Source: CAZQHK01 sp964593455
Lineage (GTDB): Bacteria > Muiribacteriota > CAYSPT01
Direction of reading: 5' to 3'
Assembly (NCBI GenBank): GCA_964593455.1
Contig: CAZQHK010000006.1
Coordinates: 62,001 to 126,000 of the forward strand
DNA: 64,000 nucleotides
How positions within the stretch are numbered: position 1 is the stretch's first letter; every line of letters begins with the position of its first letter. A program made the position numbers and the translations under genes. Under the pieces are notes generated by a model. That model searched no databases. It was not told the origin of the DNA and saw nothing but the letters and a program-made list of their open reading frames with translations. Below are positions 17,209-25,837 of this stretch, in pieces.

Positions 17209-18672
17209 ATGAGCCGCTGTTTAACAATATTGCTGCTTTTACTCCTTAACACCTTCGTGGTACCGCTGCTGGTGGCGGTTGCCGACGAACTCCCGGCCGG
17301 CACGCACTTTTTCAACCGCAACTCGGATCTTTCCCTGGATACTGCCGAAGGAGTGACGAGAGAAACAGTTGACCTGGAAAAGTCTCTTAAAGAGGAAGAT
17401 TCCAGTCCCGGAAAAGCCTTTCGGCTTACAAGTCTTGAGTTTTTAAAGCCGGCCGGTAAACAACCCGTTATTATCCTGGCAGTAGCTATTCCTCAGGCGT
17501 CATTGGTTGATGTTATGGTAGCCGGATTTATCATTGAAGAAAAAAAGGAAGAACTGATACCAGGCGAGGTGCCGTGGGGGAGAAACGCTGGTAAAAGCAA
17601 GGATAGTCAAACCGAAAAGGTGACCGGTGAACTTACGGTCTGGAGTGGTTTTTTTGCCGGTGGAATACTCAGACTCGAGATTGCTCTGCCGTTTGAGTTA
17701 ACGGATATTCCGGGCTTGGAAATCAGAGCCAGGCAACGTGTCTATCAACTTGTACCAATAAAACTAGTTGGTGGGATGGGTCGCGGAGAAGGCCAATTTT
17801 TTCTACCCAAAGGAGGGTTTATCGACAGTTCCGGCAATGTTTTTATTGCTGATTCCGGTAATGACCGGGTTCAATTTTTTGATAAGCGTTGGAAATGCAG
17901 GGGTATGTTTGGCGAGTTCGGGTGGAGTTTCGAGGAAGATACACGGTTTGCCGGCGGACAGTTCAACAATCCGTTATCTGTCTGCGTCGAGCGGTATGTG
18001 TACGTGGTTGACAGTGACAACTACCGAGTGTGCCGATACGATCGTGAAGGCAACTTCATCGATTCTTTCGGAGATGAAGGAAGTGGTGAGGGTCAGTTCC
18101 TTGAAACGGGAGGGGTTGCCAAGGATTTCGACAATAATATCTTTGTTTCCGACACGGGGAATGACCGTATTCAGAAATTCGATTCGGCCGGCAATTTTAG
18201 GAAAGAGATAGGCTTTTTCGGATGGGGCGAAGGACAGTTGAATGCCCCCGGTGATGTAGAGATCGGGGTGAACGATGACATCGTCGTACTGGATTCAGGA
18301 AACGGTCGGGTTCAAATTTTCAACAAGTATGGCTCGTTTATCCGTGCCTTGGGTTCGAAAGGGCAAGGAGCAGGAGAATTAAAGGAACCTCACGGGCTCG
18401 ATCTCGTACCGGAGATTGGTGTTTTGGTAGCCGATACCGGTAATGATCGGATTCAGTTGCTCAGCTTTCACGGTGGTTGTCTGATCTCGTTCGGGAGTAG
18501 GGGAAACGGACTGGGTGAGTTCAAAGAACCCTGGGATGTAGCAGTTGGACCGGAATCGGATATGGTGGTTGTGGTAGAAACGGGAAATCACCGATTGCAG
18601 GTTCTCAAACTGGAGGAACGTGTTGATACCGTGAGCAGGCTACTGGAGGCAGATGACTCTTCCACACCGTAA
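17209..18672 (+). CDS. Secreted NHL-repeat protein
   Basis: A frame open from 17107 overlaps the previous gene, but the ATG at 17209 is followed at once by a signal peptide (SRCLTILLLLLLNTF) and is preceded by GGGG, so I place the start there, giving 487 residues. After a non-repeat region of about 185 residues, at least five NHL repeats run to the end, each with a G-x-GEGQF-like turn, a VDSGNxRVQ/IQ-like strand and a phrase such as DTGNDRIQ. NHL repeats build a beta-propeller for protein or ligand contacts in the periplasm or at the surface. It precedes a TPR lipoprotein and a radical SAM gene. Confidence 0.8.
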   Translation: MSRCLTILLLLLLNTFVVPLLVAVADELPAGTHFFNRNSDLSLDTAEGVTRETVDLEKSLKEEDSSPGKAFRLTSLEFLKPAGKQPVIILAVAIPQASLVDVMVAGFIIEEKKEELIPGEVPWGRNAGKSKDSQTEKVTGELTVWSGFFAGGILRLEIALPFELTDIPGLEIRARQRVYQLVPIKLVGGMGRGEGQFFLPKGGFIDSSGNVFIADSGNDRVQFFDKRWKCRGMFGEFGWSFEEDTRFAGGQFNNPLSVCVERYVYVVDSDNYRVCRYDREGNFIDSFGDEGSGEGQFLETGGVAKDFDNNIFVSDTGNDRIQKFDSAGNFRKEIGFFGWGEGQLNAPGDVEIGVNDDIVVLDSGNGRVQIFNKYGSFIRALGSKGQGAGELKEPHGLDLVPEIGVLVADTGNDRIQLLSFHGGCLISFGSRGNGLGEFKEPWDVAVGPESDMVVVVETGNHRLQVLKLEERVDTVSRLLEADDSSTP

Positions 18673-18725
18673 ACTAAATGAAATTATTCATTCCTGAGGG
18701 CTTGTGTGGTATCTTGAGTCGAGAT

Positions 18726-18745
18726 GTAGAAAGTAAGGTGTGTTG
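18726..18745 (+). repeat. Repeat-family terminus upstream of the TPR lipoprotein
   Basis: GTAGAAAGTAAGGTGTG at 18726-18742 is an exact match to the consensus terminus. It ends eight bases before the ATG at 18751 and supplies the AAGG Shine-Dalgarno. Confidence 0.7.
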
Positions 18746-18750
18746 AGTTT

Positions 18751-19668
18751 ATGATCTCCGGCCGAAAAGCAGTCGGAAGGAAAACTCTTGTTATATTCAT
18801 GGCAGTGTTTCTACCGCTTCTCACGGGAGTGCAAGCCTGTCGGCGGCGTACGCCTGAGAAACCTGTCCCGAAGTATGAGTTCAACCCGGAAAATCAGCCA
18901 TGGCATGTAGCTATGGAAGTAGGAATTATAGCTGCGCAAAATGGTAAATATGATCGTGCTATCAGCGAGTTAAAACGGTCGATCTCATTAAACCCGGGCT
19001 ATGCTCCCCCGTACGCTTTCTTGGGTTTGATCTATGCTAAAGTGGGTGAAAAGGACCGGGCACGGGCTTTCGTAGAACGTGCCTTGCGGATTGACTCCCA
19101 AAATGAGATCGCCCTAGAGAATCTCGGAGTGCTATTGGCTGAGGAAAAAGAGTACCGGCGGGCCCAAAAGTGTCTGGAAAAAGCCGTGCAAGTAAATCCG
19201 AGAAACATTAATGCCCGCTTTAATCTGGCTCAGATTTTCAAGATCCAGGGTGAAACCAATAAAGCGATACAAGAGTTTTTGAAATTGATTAATCAGGTAC
19301 CCGATGTTCCCGCTTTTCATTACCACCTGGGTGTTCTGTACCAGATGAAAGGGTTCACCGATCAAGCTATCGAAGAATACGCACGAACAGTTGAATTGGC
19401 CCCGGTCAAGTATCTCGAAGCGTATTATCATCTGGCCGCCATTCATCACGCCGAGAAAAAGTATGATCAGGCTGAATCGAATTACCGTAAAGTCATCAAG
19501 TCCGACGATCAGCATCTTCAATCGTATATTGGGCTTGGAGACCTCTTCTTTGACCGGGGGGAATATCAACAAGCACGGAGTTACTACAAAAAAGCGCTAG
19601 CCATCGCTCCTGAAAACAGGTATTGTTTTAACGCCTTAGCAAGGATCAGCCAGGTTCTCGAAGAGTAA
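18751..19668 (+). CDS. TPR-repeat lipoprotein
   Basis: The 305-residue product has a basic N-terminus, a hydrophobic segment near 13-28 and a possible lipobox ending at Cys30 (GVQAC), so it is probably a lipoprotein. From about residue 50 to the end there are seven or so tetratricopeptide repeats, with phrases such as AISELKRSISLNPGYAPPYA and ALENLGVLLAEEKEYRRAQ. TPR arrays mediate protein-protein contacts, often in envelope assembly complexes. It starts 78 bases after the NHL gene behind a dispersed-repeat terminus and ends 19 bases before the radical SAM gene. Confidence 0.8.
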   Translation: MISGRKAVGRKTLVIFMAVFLPLLTGVQACRRRTPEKPVPKYEFNPENQPWHVAMEVGIIAAQNGKYDRAISELKRSISLNPGYAPPYAFLGLIYAKVGEKDRARAFVERALRIDSQNEIALENLGVLLAEEKEYRRAQKCLEKAVQVNPRNINARFNLAQIFKIQGETNKAIQEFLKLINQVPDVPAFHYHLGVLYQMKGFTDQAIEEYARTVELAPVKYLEAYYHLAAIHHAEKKYDQAESNYRKVIKSDDQHLQSYIGLGDLFFDRGEYQQARSYYKKALAIAPENRYCFNALARISQVLEE

Positions 19669-19687
19669 GTTCGTATGGGCGGGAAGG

Positions 19688-21505
19688 ATGATACCAATTA
19701 TTGATTTCTCGTTCCTTGAGGATATACTCTCTCAGGTGCGCCGCCCGGCCAGATATATAGGCGGGGAGTGGAACGCGGCTCGAAATTCTTCCCGTGAAAA
19801 TGTTTTTAGAGTAGCTCTGGCTTTTCCCGACCTCTATGAGGTAGGGATGTCTTATCTTGGTTTTAAACTGTTTTATTGGCTGCTCAATGAAATGCCCGAT
19901 GTGGTTGCGGAGCGGGTGTACACTCCCTGGATTGACATGGAGCGGGAAATGAAGGCCGCCGGGTTGCCTCTCTACTCACTCGAGTCATTTATTCCCCTGA
20001 AAGAATTCGATCTAATCGCTTTCACGCTGCCGCACGAACTGAGTTATACCAACATTCTGACAATGCTCGATCTGGGCGGCATTCCCTTGCATTCCAGCGA
20101 TCGTGGACCGGTTGATCCCATCATTATAGCCGGCGGATATGGAGCGTTCAGCCCTGAACCTCTGGCACATTTTATCGATGGTTTTTTCATCGGTGAAGGG
20201 GAAGAAGGATTTCCGGAAATCGTCAACCTCTTGAAAAAACTGAAGATACAGGGAATGTCTCGTGACGAGAGAATTAATGCATTGTCCCGGGAAGCGGGAA
20301 TGTATGTCCCCCGGTTCTACCAGGCAGAGTACACGGACGGAGGAAACCTGGCCGGTATATTCCCTGCGGTTGATCACGTTTCCTCCCGGGTTACCAGGCG
20401 AACCGTAAAGGACTTAAACCAGGTGTTTCACAACCGGACGGATCTCGTCCCTTGCATGGATACGGTTCACAACCGGGCAGCGGTGGAAATCATGCGCGGA
20501 TGTACCCGTGGATGTCGGTTTTGTAACGCCGGAATGTTGTTCCGTCCGGTCAGGAAAAGGTCGGCTGAAAACGTATGCTCCATTGCCCGCGACATTATCA
20601 AAAATACCGGGTATGAAGAGCTTGCTTTATGTTCTCTCAGTACCACCGACCATTCGGAGAGTGAACGTATCATAACCGATTTAAAAAAAGACTTCGATCC
20701 GGCTCATATATCGCTCTCCTTATCCTCGCTTCGTGCCGACATGTTTTCCATTGACCTGGCCCAGATGGTGGGACAGGTCCGGCGTACCGGTCTCACCTTT
20801 GCTCCCGAGGCCGGCAGCCAGCGGCTCCGCGATGTGATCAACAAAGGAGTTACCGAAGAGGACCTTCTGGATACGGTGGCCAGGATTGCTCGACAGGGAT
20901 GGCAGAAAGTCAAACTGTATTTCATGATCGGGCTTCCCGGTGAACGCCAGGAAGATATTGAAGCTATCGTTCATCTGGTCAAAGCTGTCCGTCGGGAAGG
21001 CCGGAAATACTCCAGTAAAGGATTCAGGATCAACCTTTCGGTCTCACCGTTTTGTCCCAAACCTCACACTCCCTTTCAATGGGTGGGACAGGAGAGCAGG
21101 GAATTATTTAAGAAAAAGCTGCAATTTCTACGGAAGAATCTGCGGATAAAAGGAGTCAAGTTCAATTATAGTGAGAGTGACGCGGCCTGGTTGGAAGCTG
21201 TTATTGCCCGGGGTGACAGCCGGGTCGGCCGGGTGATAGAGCGGGCCTGGCTCAACGGCGCCAGGATGGATAACTGGACGGAGTGTTTTGATCCCCTGGT
21301 GTGGGAGACAGCTTTTACGGAAGAAGGTATCGATCCGGAATTTTTCTCCACGAGAGAACGCTTGCCTGACGAGGTCTTTCCGTGGCATTATATAGATGCG
21401 GGAGTTACCCGGTCGTGGCTGTGGAATGAGTACCAACGGGCGCTAAGCGGAGTGACTACTCCGGACTGTCGTCGCGGGCACTGTTCGCAATGCGGAGCCT
21501 GTTAG
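19688..21505 (+). CDS. Radical SAM protein, TIGR03960-like (B12-binding-type N-domain)
   Basis: The 605-residue product carries the iron-sulfur motif Cys-x3-Cys-x2-Cys within RGCTRGCRFCNAG near 267-279, which binds the [4Fe-4S] cluster that cleaves S-adenosylmethionine. The 240 residues before it have a cobalamin-domain-like layout (FPDLYEVGMSYLG, LPHELSYTNILTML). The protein ends in a Cys-rich CRRGHCSQCGAC. I recognise the layout as the TIGR03960 family, which is usually encoded beside or fused to a DUF2344 domain. In this window DUF2344 is 3.6 kb downstream (25134), with pseudopilin-type genes between. Its substrate is unknown. Confidence 0.8.
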   Translation: MIPIIDFSFLEDILSQVRRPARYIGGEWNAARNSSRENVFRVALAFPDLYEVGMSYLGFKLFYWLLNEMPDVVAERVYTPWIDMEREMKAAGLPLYSLESFIPLKEFDLIAFTLPHELSYTNILTMLDLGGIPLHSSDRGPVDPIIIAGGYGAFSPEPLAHFIDGFFIGEGEEGFPEIVNLLKKLKIQGMSRDERINALSREAGMYVPRFYQAEYTDGGNLAGIFPAVDHVSSRVTRRTVKDLNQVFHNRTDLVPCMDTVHNRAAVEIMRGCTRGCRFCNAGMLFRPVRKRSAENVCSIARDIIKNTGYEELALCSLSTTDHSESERIITDLKKDFDPAHISLSLSSLRADMFSIDLAQMVGQVRRTGLTFAPEAGSQRLRDVINKGVTEEDLLDTVARIARQGWQKVKLYFMIGLPGERQEDIEAIVHLVKAVRREGRKYSSKGFRINLSVSPFCPKPHTPFQWVGQESRELFKKKLQFLRKNLRIKGVKFNYSESDAAWLEAVIARGDSRVGRVIERAWLNGARMDNWTECFDPLVWETAFTEEGIDPEFFSTRERLPDEVFPWHYIDAGVTRSWLWNEYQRALSGVTTPDCRRGHCSQCGAC

Positions 21506-21569
21506 TCGGCAGCGGCTTTTCCCGGTGGTCCCGGGCTGTTTAACAACAGGAAGGAGAACGGTAAGGATT

Positions 21570-22181
21570 GTGAGAAGACCGAACTGTCATCTCATACAAG
21601 TGCCCACCACGATCATTATTTGTTTCTTATTTCTGGCTGTCTCCTGTCTGCCGGGATGCCGTGGGTGCCGGCAGGTAAAGTCCCCGACTGATATCGGGCT
21701 CGATCAGGCTGAAATGAAAAATTCACGCCCCGTACCCGGCGGAGCTGAAGAATCGACATATGTTTTCAGAGCCTCCGGCAAAGACCGCCAAGGCCAGGGC
21801 GGCCAAGACGAGAATACGGACATGTCGTTTCCCGAACGTCCCGGAGAGCGCATTGATTCTGTGGAGTACAACAAGATTCTGACAACGATGGACCGTGGAG
21901 AATACTCCAAGGCATTGTCCAGAATCGACGACCTCATAAACCAATACCCGGCCGGTTCCCGGGAACGAGAGGTGCTCAACTACATGGAGGCCGAGTGTCT
22001 CTTTTTTCAGAAAAACATGGAGAGCGCGCTTGTTGCCTACCGTCTCTTTCTCGAACAATATCCTGATTCGCCCATGGTAGAAAATGCCAGGGCCGTCATA
22101 GATTTTATCAGCTCCATCGATCGATATAAGAAGCTTTACGTTTCTCCGCTGAAAGATCAGCCGGGCGGGAGAAGAAGATGA
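21570..22181 (+). CDS. Lipoprotein with TPR-like (outer-membrane lipoprotein-type) helices
   Basis: A GTG at 21525 is in frame, but GTG 21570 places the hydrophobic signal segment close to the N-terminus (203 residues). The signal ends in a SCLPGC lipobox. After a low-complexity Gln/Gly/Asp linker, residues 95-190 form TPR-like helices (EYSKALSRIDDLINQYPAGS; ALVAYRLFLEQYPDSPM) of the kind in YbgF- and BamD-like proteins. The last four bases overlap the next pseudopilin gene (ATGA), so it belongs to that operon. An assembly role for the pseudopilus is inference. Confidence 0.7.
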   Translation: MRRPNCHLIQVPTTIIICFLFLAVSCLPGCRGCRQVKSPTDIGLDQAEMKNSRPVPGGAEESTYVFRASGKDRQGQGGQDENTDMSFPERPGERIDSVEYNKILTTMDRGEYSKALSRIDDLINQYPAGSREREVLNYMEAECLFFQKNMESALVAYRLFLEQYPDSPMVENARAVIDFISSIDRYKKLYVSPLKDQPGGRRR

Positions 22182-22612
22182 ATCGCGGATTTTCATTGCT
22201 GCAAATTTTAATCGCCCTGTTTATACTGGGGGTGGCTTTGGTGCCGGCCACATCGTTATTTCTCCAGTCGACCAGGAATGTTGAGCGCAGTGGTGCTTTG
22301 CTGGAAGCGACCATTGCCGCCAGGTCCATACTGGATGAGATAAGAAGCCAGTCCTTTCTGCTGGATAATATCGGTGCTGTGATAGACGTTCCTTCGGAAA
22401 AATATCCGTTTTTGACGGTTCCCACTCATTTCAGTAAAAAGTTTAAGGGTACGGCCCGGGTGGAGATACGTCAGATGGAACCGGGTAAATTTAGTGAACG
22501 GCTGAGAGAAGTACGGGTAACAATACTGTGGACAGAAAACGGCCAAGAACGAAGTCTGGATATGTATACCCTGGAATCAAATCTGAACGACTGCAAGCTG
22601 ACACGGCTGTAA
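22178..22612 (+). CDS. Type IV/II pseudopilin-like protein (GspI type), Glu5 replaced
   Basis: The 144-residue product begins MNRG-FSLLQILIALFILGV, a short basic leader, a prepilin peptidase-like Gly/Phe cleavage site and a long hydrophobic helix. In pseudopilins the fifth mature residue is normally Glu; here it is Gln. The body ends with an EVRVTILWTENGQERSLDMY segment similar to minor pseudopilins of the GspI/PulI kind. It overlaps the lipoprotein by four bases and the next pseudopilin-like frame by 85 bases. No GspD, E or F gene is in the window. Confidence 0.7.
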   Translation: MNRGFSLLQILIALFILGVALVPATSLFLQSTRNVERSGALLEATIAARSILDEIRSQSFLLDNIGAVIDVPSEKYPFLTVPTHFSKKFKGTARVEIRQMEPGKFSERLREVRVTILWTENGQERSLDMYTLESNLNDCKLTRL

Positions 22613-23256
22613 ATATCCGCATCCGGCGTCTATCCGATAGAGCGTTCGGGAAGAACAGGATTGGTTTTCGCGGGTATACGCTGCTGGAACTGCTGGTGGC
22701 CACGACGATAACCGTGATCATCGCCGCTATCGTGATTCTGCTGATAAGGCATCACGTGAACATGTGGCGGGAAGGGAAACGGTATATCGAACTTCAACAC
22801 GAGGTCCAGCGTTTATTGAAACGTTTATCCAACGATTTCAGAATGGTTAACGCACCGGTGGTTGTCGACCGTAAATTGAATATCTGGCTCGGCGGCGAAG
22901 ATCTGGCGGAAATGGAAATATCACCTGTTGAACTCAAAGACACCGATGAAAACAAGGAAAATGGCAGTGAAGAGCTCGTAATACGGCATTATCTCTTCGA
23001 ACCACTGGGCCGTGAGCGGGTAATCAGGTACTACCTGGACCGGGAAGCTGGCGGGCTGGTCCGGGAGACCGATGGCCGTAAGCAGCTTTTCAGCGATAAA
23101 GTAACAGATATGCATTTCGACGGTGACAAAGACGATCTGAAGAAGATTTGCCTAAAAGCTACCGTGATTATTCCAGCCAGGCAAAATGTTTCGAAGAAAG
23201 AAGAAATACTGGAAGCTGTTTTCCGGATGAAAAGTGATTTTATCACAGTGAAATGA
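22528..23256 (+). CDS. Minor pseudopilin-like protein (GspJ type)
   Basis: The mature part begins at GYTLLELLVATTITVIIAAI, with the expected Glu5 and hydrophobic helix, so this is a pseudopilin. The only canonical start in frame is GTG 22528, inside the preceding gene, which gives an unusually long leader of about 48 residues. No ATG, GTG or TTG occurs between the upstream stop and the cleavage site. Either the long overlap is real or a rare start codon is used close to the Gly. The remaining 185 residues look like GspJ/PilW-type minor pilins. Confidence is high for the family, low for the start. Confidence 0.7.
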   Translation: MDRKRPRTKSGYVYPGIKSERLQADTAVNIRIRRLSDRAFGKNRIGFRGYTLLELLVATTITVIIAAIVILLIRHHVNMWREGKRYIELQHEVQRLLKRLSNDFRMVNAPVVVDRKLNIWLGGEDLAEMEISPVELKDTDENKENGSEELVIRHYLFEPLGRERVIRYYLDREAGGLVRETDGRKQLFSDKVTDMHFDGDKDDLKKICLKATVIIPARQNVSKKEEILEAVFRMKSDFITVK

Positions 23257-23273
23257 ACCGGGGAGAATAGCAC

Positions 23274-23816
23274 ATGATGATTGTGATGAGAGAACGGGAC
23301 AGAGGAATATCCATAATCCTGGCTCTTTTCGGAATAACCATGCTGGCTGCGTTCGGAACTATTTTCTTCAATATTTCCTTGAACAGGCGGTACGAAGCGT
23401 TTCAGGAATCAGACCGGCTTCGGGCGGCTGAACTGGCTTCCGCCGGTCTCGAGAAGGCGCTGGTTATTATGTGGGACCAGCACATACGTGGAAACTTTAC
23501 CTGGCGGTATCCTGCCCAGGGAACGCTGGCGGTGCCGGTAGAGGAGCTCAGCGGAACGATTAAGACCATGGCCACCGACGACAAACAATCCGTTCCGTTC
23601 GGAAAATATCGGATTATCGAGGTCGCATCTTATTTTTTGAAACAGGGTGATACTCTTATCGGTCCTTATGAGTCGCTGCCATATAAACTCCACGGTGTTC
23701 ATCTCGGCCGGTACGATATTCTCAAGATTGTGACGGAAGGAACGATTTTCAGAACGAATATCAGCGTTCGCCTGACGTCACTGGTAAAGGTGGTGCGGCA
23801 GGATGTGCTTTACTAA
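23274..23816 (+). CDS. PilX/GspK-like membrane-anchored pilus-assembly protein
   Basis: The 180-residue product has the RDRGISIILALFGITMLAAFG opening, a Gly followed by a long hydrophobic helix, then RAAELASAGLEKAL, which is characteristic of PilX/GspK-type minor components. Start alternatives at 23274, 23277 and 23286 are all ATG; the GGGGAG upstream suits the first. It follows the GspJ-like gene by 17 bases and overlaps the next gene by 14, so it is part of the same operon. It probably sits at the tip or base of a pseudopilus. Confidence 0.6.
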   Translation: MMIVMRERDRGISIILALFGITMLAAFGTIFFNISLNRRYEAFQESDRLRAAELASAGLEKALVIMWDQHIRGNFTWRYPAQGTLAVPVEELSGTIKTMATDDKQSVPFGKYRIIEVASYFLKQGDTLIGPYESLPYKLHGVHLGRYDILKIVTEGTIFRTNISVRLTSLVKVVRQDVLY

Positions 23817-25137
23817 ACGCTTTAGGCTCATTGGAATGATCTGTCTAACTGGAATTTTTCTGTTTGGCCTCCCCCGGGTCTGGGGAGAATCGGCTGCTCC
23901 TCCCCAGAAAGGTTTTCCCAAACAAATCAGCGGTGATATCTACGGGCAGATCCAGGCGGTCGATCTCGATGGCGATAAGAAAAAAGAGCTTGTTTTCGGA
24001 GCCACGGACGGCTGTGTGCATGTCTTTAACTATAACGGTACGGCCCGCAGGATGATGGGAGTGTGGCCTCGGCATACCGGCGGCCCTATCATGGCAGCGG
24101 TAACAGTCAGTGATCTTGACGGGAACGGTACGCCTGAGGTATTGGCCGGATCTTTCGATGGAAAGGTGTACGCTTTGAGCCGGGAAGGAAAACTCCTGTG
24201 GAAGTACAATACCGGCGGCAGCATCACCCTGGCCGCTCCGGTGGCCCAGGATGTTAATAATGATGGAAAACAGGAGATAACTGTGGCGTCGCACTCGAAG
24301 AAACTGTCGCTGCTTAACAAGGACGGTACGCTGCAGTGGGAACACCGGGCGACCTCGACGCTCAGCGGCACCCCGTCATTGGGCGATCTCAACGGCGACG
24401 GAAAAAAGGATATCGTGATTCGGTCCGATGCCGGATGGTTAGAGGTTGTAGCTCATTCCGGCGCTAAGCTCAGCGGTTGGCCTAAATCCCTGGGTGGTCC
24501 TTCAGGGTTTTACCCGTTTCTTCCAACAGTAGACGATCTCGATAGCAACGGCGAACGGGAAATCCTGGTCGGTTCCCCCGCGACACAGAGCCTGGCTTTG
24601 TTGACTAAAAGCGGGGTGGTAAAACAGAATTTTGAGGTCAAGGGAAATATCCATGACCGGGTGCGGGTATCGGATATGAACGGTGACGGGTTTCCCGATC
24701 TGGTCTACGGCCTCTCAAACGGGAAACTGGACGTGGTCGATCTCAGGGCGACCATGGCTCAGGGAGACGGAAACAAGGTTTCGTTTCCCGGGTGGCCGCG
24801 CAAGGTCGGAGACCATATCTATGGAATGCCGCAGGTAGCGGATATCGATGGGAATGGCAAACCCGATATCGTTTTTACGTCCTGGAATTCAACCGGGGAA
24901 GGGCTGGATACCGGTACCCTGGGAGTGGTAGATCTGGATGGCCGATCCGTTAAGGGATTTCCGAAGAAGGTGGGAAAGACCTTCGGCCGGGTGACGCTGG
25001 CCGACCTGGATGGTGATGGTGATATCGAAATTATCTGTCCGGGAGGAATTGGGTATACCGGCCCGCAATTGCAGGTGTTTGACTGTGCCGGGAAAATCCC
25101 GTTACGGATGGCTATTATGGTTAAGGAGTACAGGTGA
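23803..25137 (+). CDS. Secreted FG-GAP/VCBS-repeat beta-propeller protein
   Basis: The 444-residue product has a signal peptide (hydrophobic near 10-24, cleavage near GES). Calcium-type Asp loops recur along its whole length: DLDGDKKKEL, DLDGNGTPEV, DVNNDGKQEI, DLNGDGKKDI, DMNGDGFPDL, DIDGNGKPDI and DLDGDGDIEI. Such FG-GAP repeats fold into an integrin-like propeller that binds ligands or partners outside the cell. It overlaps the PilX-like gene and its stop overlaps the start of the DUF2344 gene (GTGA). It may be the adhesive or exported partner of the pseudopilin system; that is inference. Confidence 0.8.
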   Translation: MCFTKRFRLIGMICLTGIFLFGLPRVWGESAAPPQKGFPKQISGDIYGQIQAVDLDGDKKKELVFGATDGCVHVFNYNGTARRMMGVWPRHTGGPIMAAVTVSDLDGNGTPEVLAGSFDGKVYALSREGKLLWKYNTGGSITLAAPVAQDVNNDGKQEITVASHSKKLSLLNKDGTLQWEHRATSTLSGTPSLGDLNGDGKKDIVIRSDAGWLEVVAHSGAKLSGWPKSLGGPSGFYPFLPTVDDLDSNGEREILVGSPATQSLALLTKSGVVKQNFEVKGNIHDRVRVSDMNGDGFPDLVYGLSNGKLDVVDLRATMAQGDGNKVSFPGWPRKVGDHIYGMPQVADIDGNGKPDIVFTSWNSTGEGLDTGTLGVVDLDGRSVKGFPKKVGKTFGRVTLADLDGDGDIEIICPGGIGYTGPQLQVFDCAGKIPLRMAIMVKEYR

Positions 25138-25766
25138 AACAGGACCATCTTTCGACGACTAATGCTCATGCTAGGGTCCGGGCATGGATAGAAAAAAAAG
25201 GCCGGTACCGGTTTGTGTCTCATCTGGGAATGGTGGTTATTCTCCGCCGAGCAGTGATTCGAAGCAAATTGCCGGTTCTTTTTTCTAAAGGATTTCATCC
25301 ATTGCCCCGTTTCTCCTTCGGCCCGGCCTTGCGCGTGGGATTCGAAAGCCGTGGAGAACCGGTTGATATTTACCTGGCTGCTGTCTTTGATCCGGAGACG
25401 GTCAAAGAGCAACTCAACCAGGAACTTCCGGAAGATCTTAAAGTACGAAGAGTAGACATCCTCGACCAAGACAGTAAAAAATGTGCCGCTGCTTTTAAAT
25501 ACGTGACTGCGGAAGTAACCTTTGCGGTCGATGGATTGTTGGAGTTGACCGGATCTTCGGTCCGAAGACAGGTACCCTCTTTTGATGCCGAGATTATCGA
25601 TTTTTCCCCTATCCCCGATACCGGAATGATACCGGACTGTGCCTGGTACCGGGCCAGGATTGTTCTGCCGGCAGCTCTCACATCGAAGGTTGAAGAAATT
25701 ATCAGGGATGTGATAGGAGGCCGGGCCATCACGAAACTGCGGGTGGTGCGGGAATCGTTTGAATGA
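25134..25766 (+). CDS. DUF2344 (TIGR03936) radical SAM-linked protein
   Basis: The 210-residue product starts with a four-base overlap after the FG-GAP gene. RYRFVSHLGMVVILRRAV near 25-42 and FSKGFHPLPRFSFGPALRVG near 52-71 are the signature of the DUF2344 family, which normally accompanies the TIGR03960 radical SAM protein and RNase G. Here RNase G follows 71 bases later, but the radical SAM gene is five genes upstream. The family's role is not established to my knowledge; a link to RNA or cofactor modification is inferred from this neighbourhood. Confidence 0.8.
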   Translation: MKQDHLSTTNAHARVRAWIEKKGRYRFVSHLGMVVILRRAVIRSKLPVLFSKGFHPLPRFSFGPALRVGFESRGEPVDIYLAAVFDPETVKEQLNQELPEDLKVRRVDILDQDSKKCAAAFKYVTAEVTFAVDGLLELTGSSVRRQVPSFDAEIIDFSPIPDTGMIPDCAWYRARIVLPAALTSKVEEIIRDVIGGRAITKLRVVRESFE

Positions 25767-25837
25767 ATAAGATAAATCAGGCAAAGATAGGTGAAAACCA
25801 GATGTCATTGCCCGGTTAAACCGGAGGTTGTAAGTTA

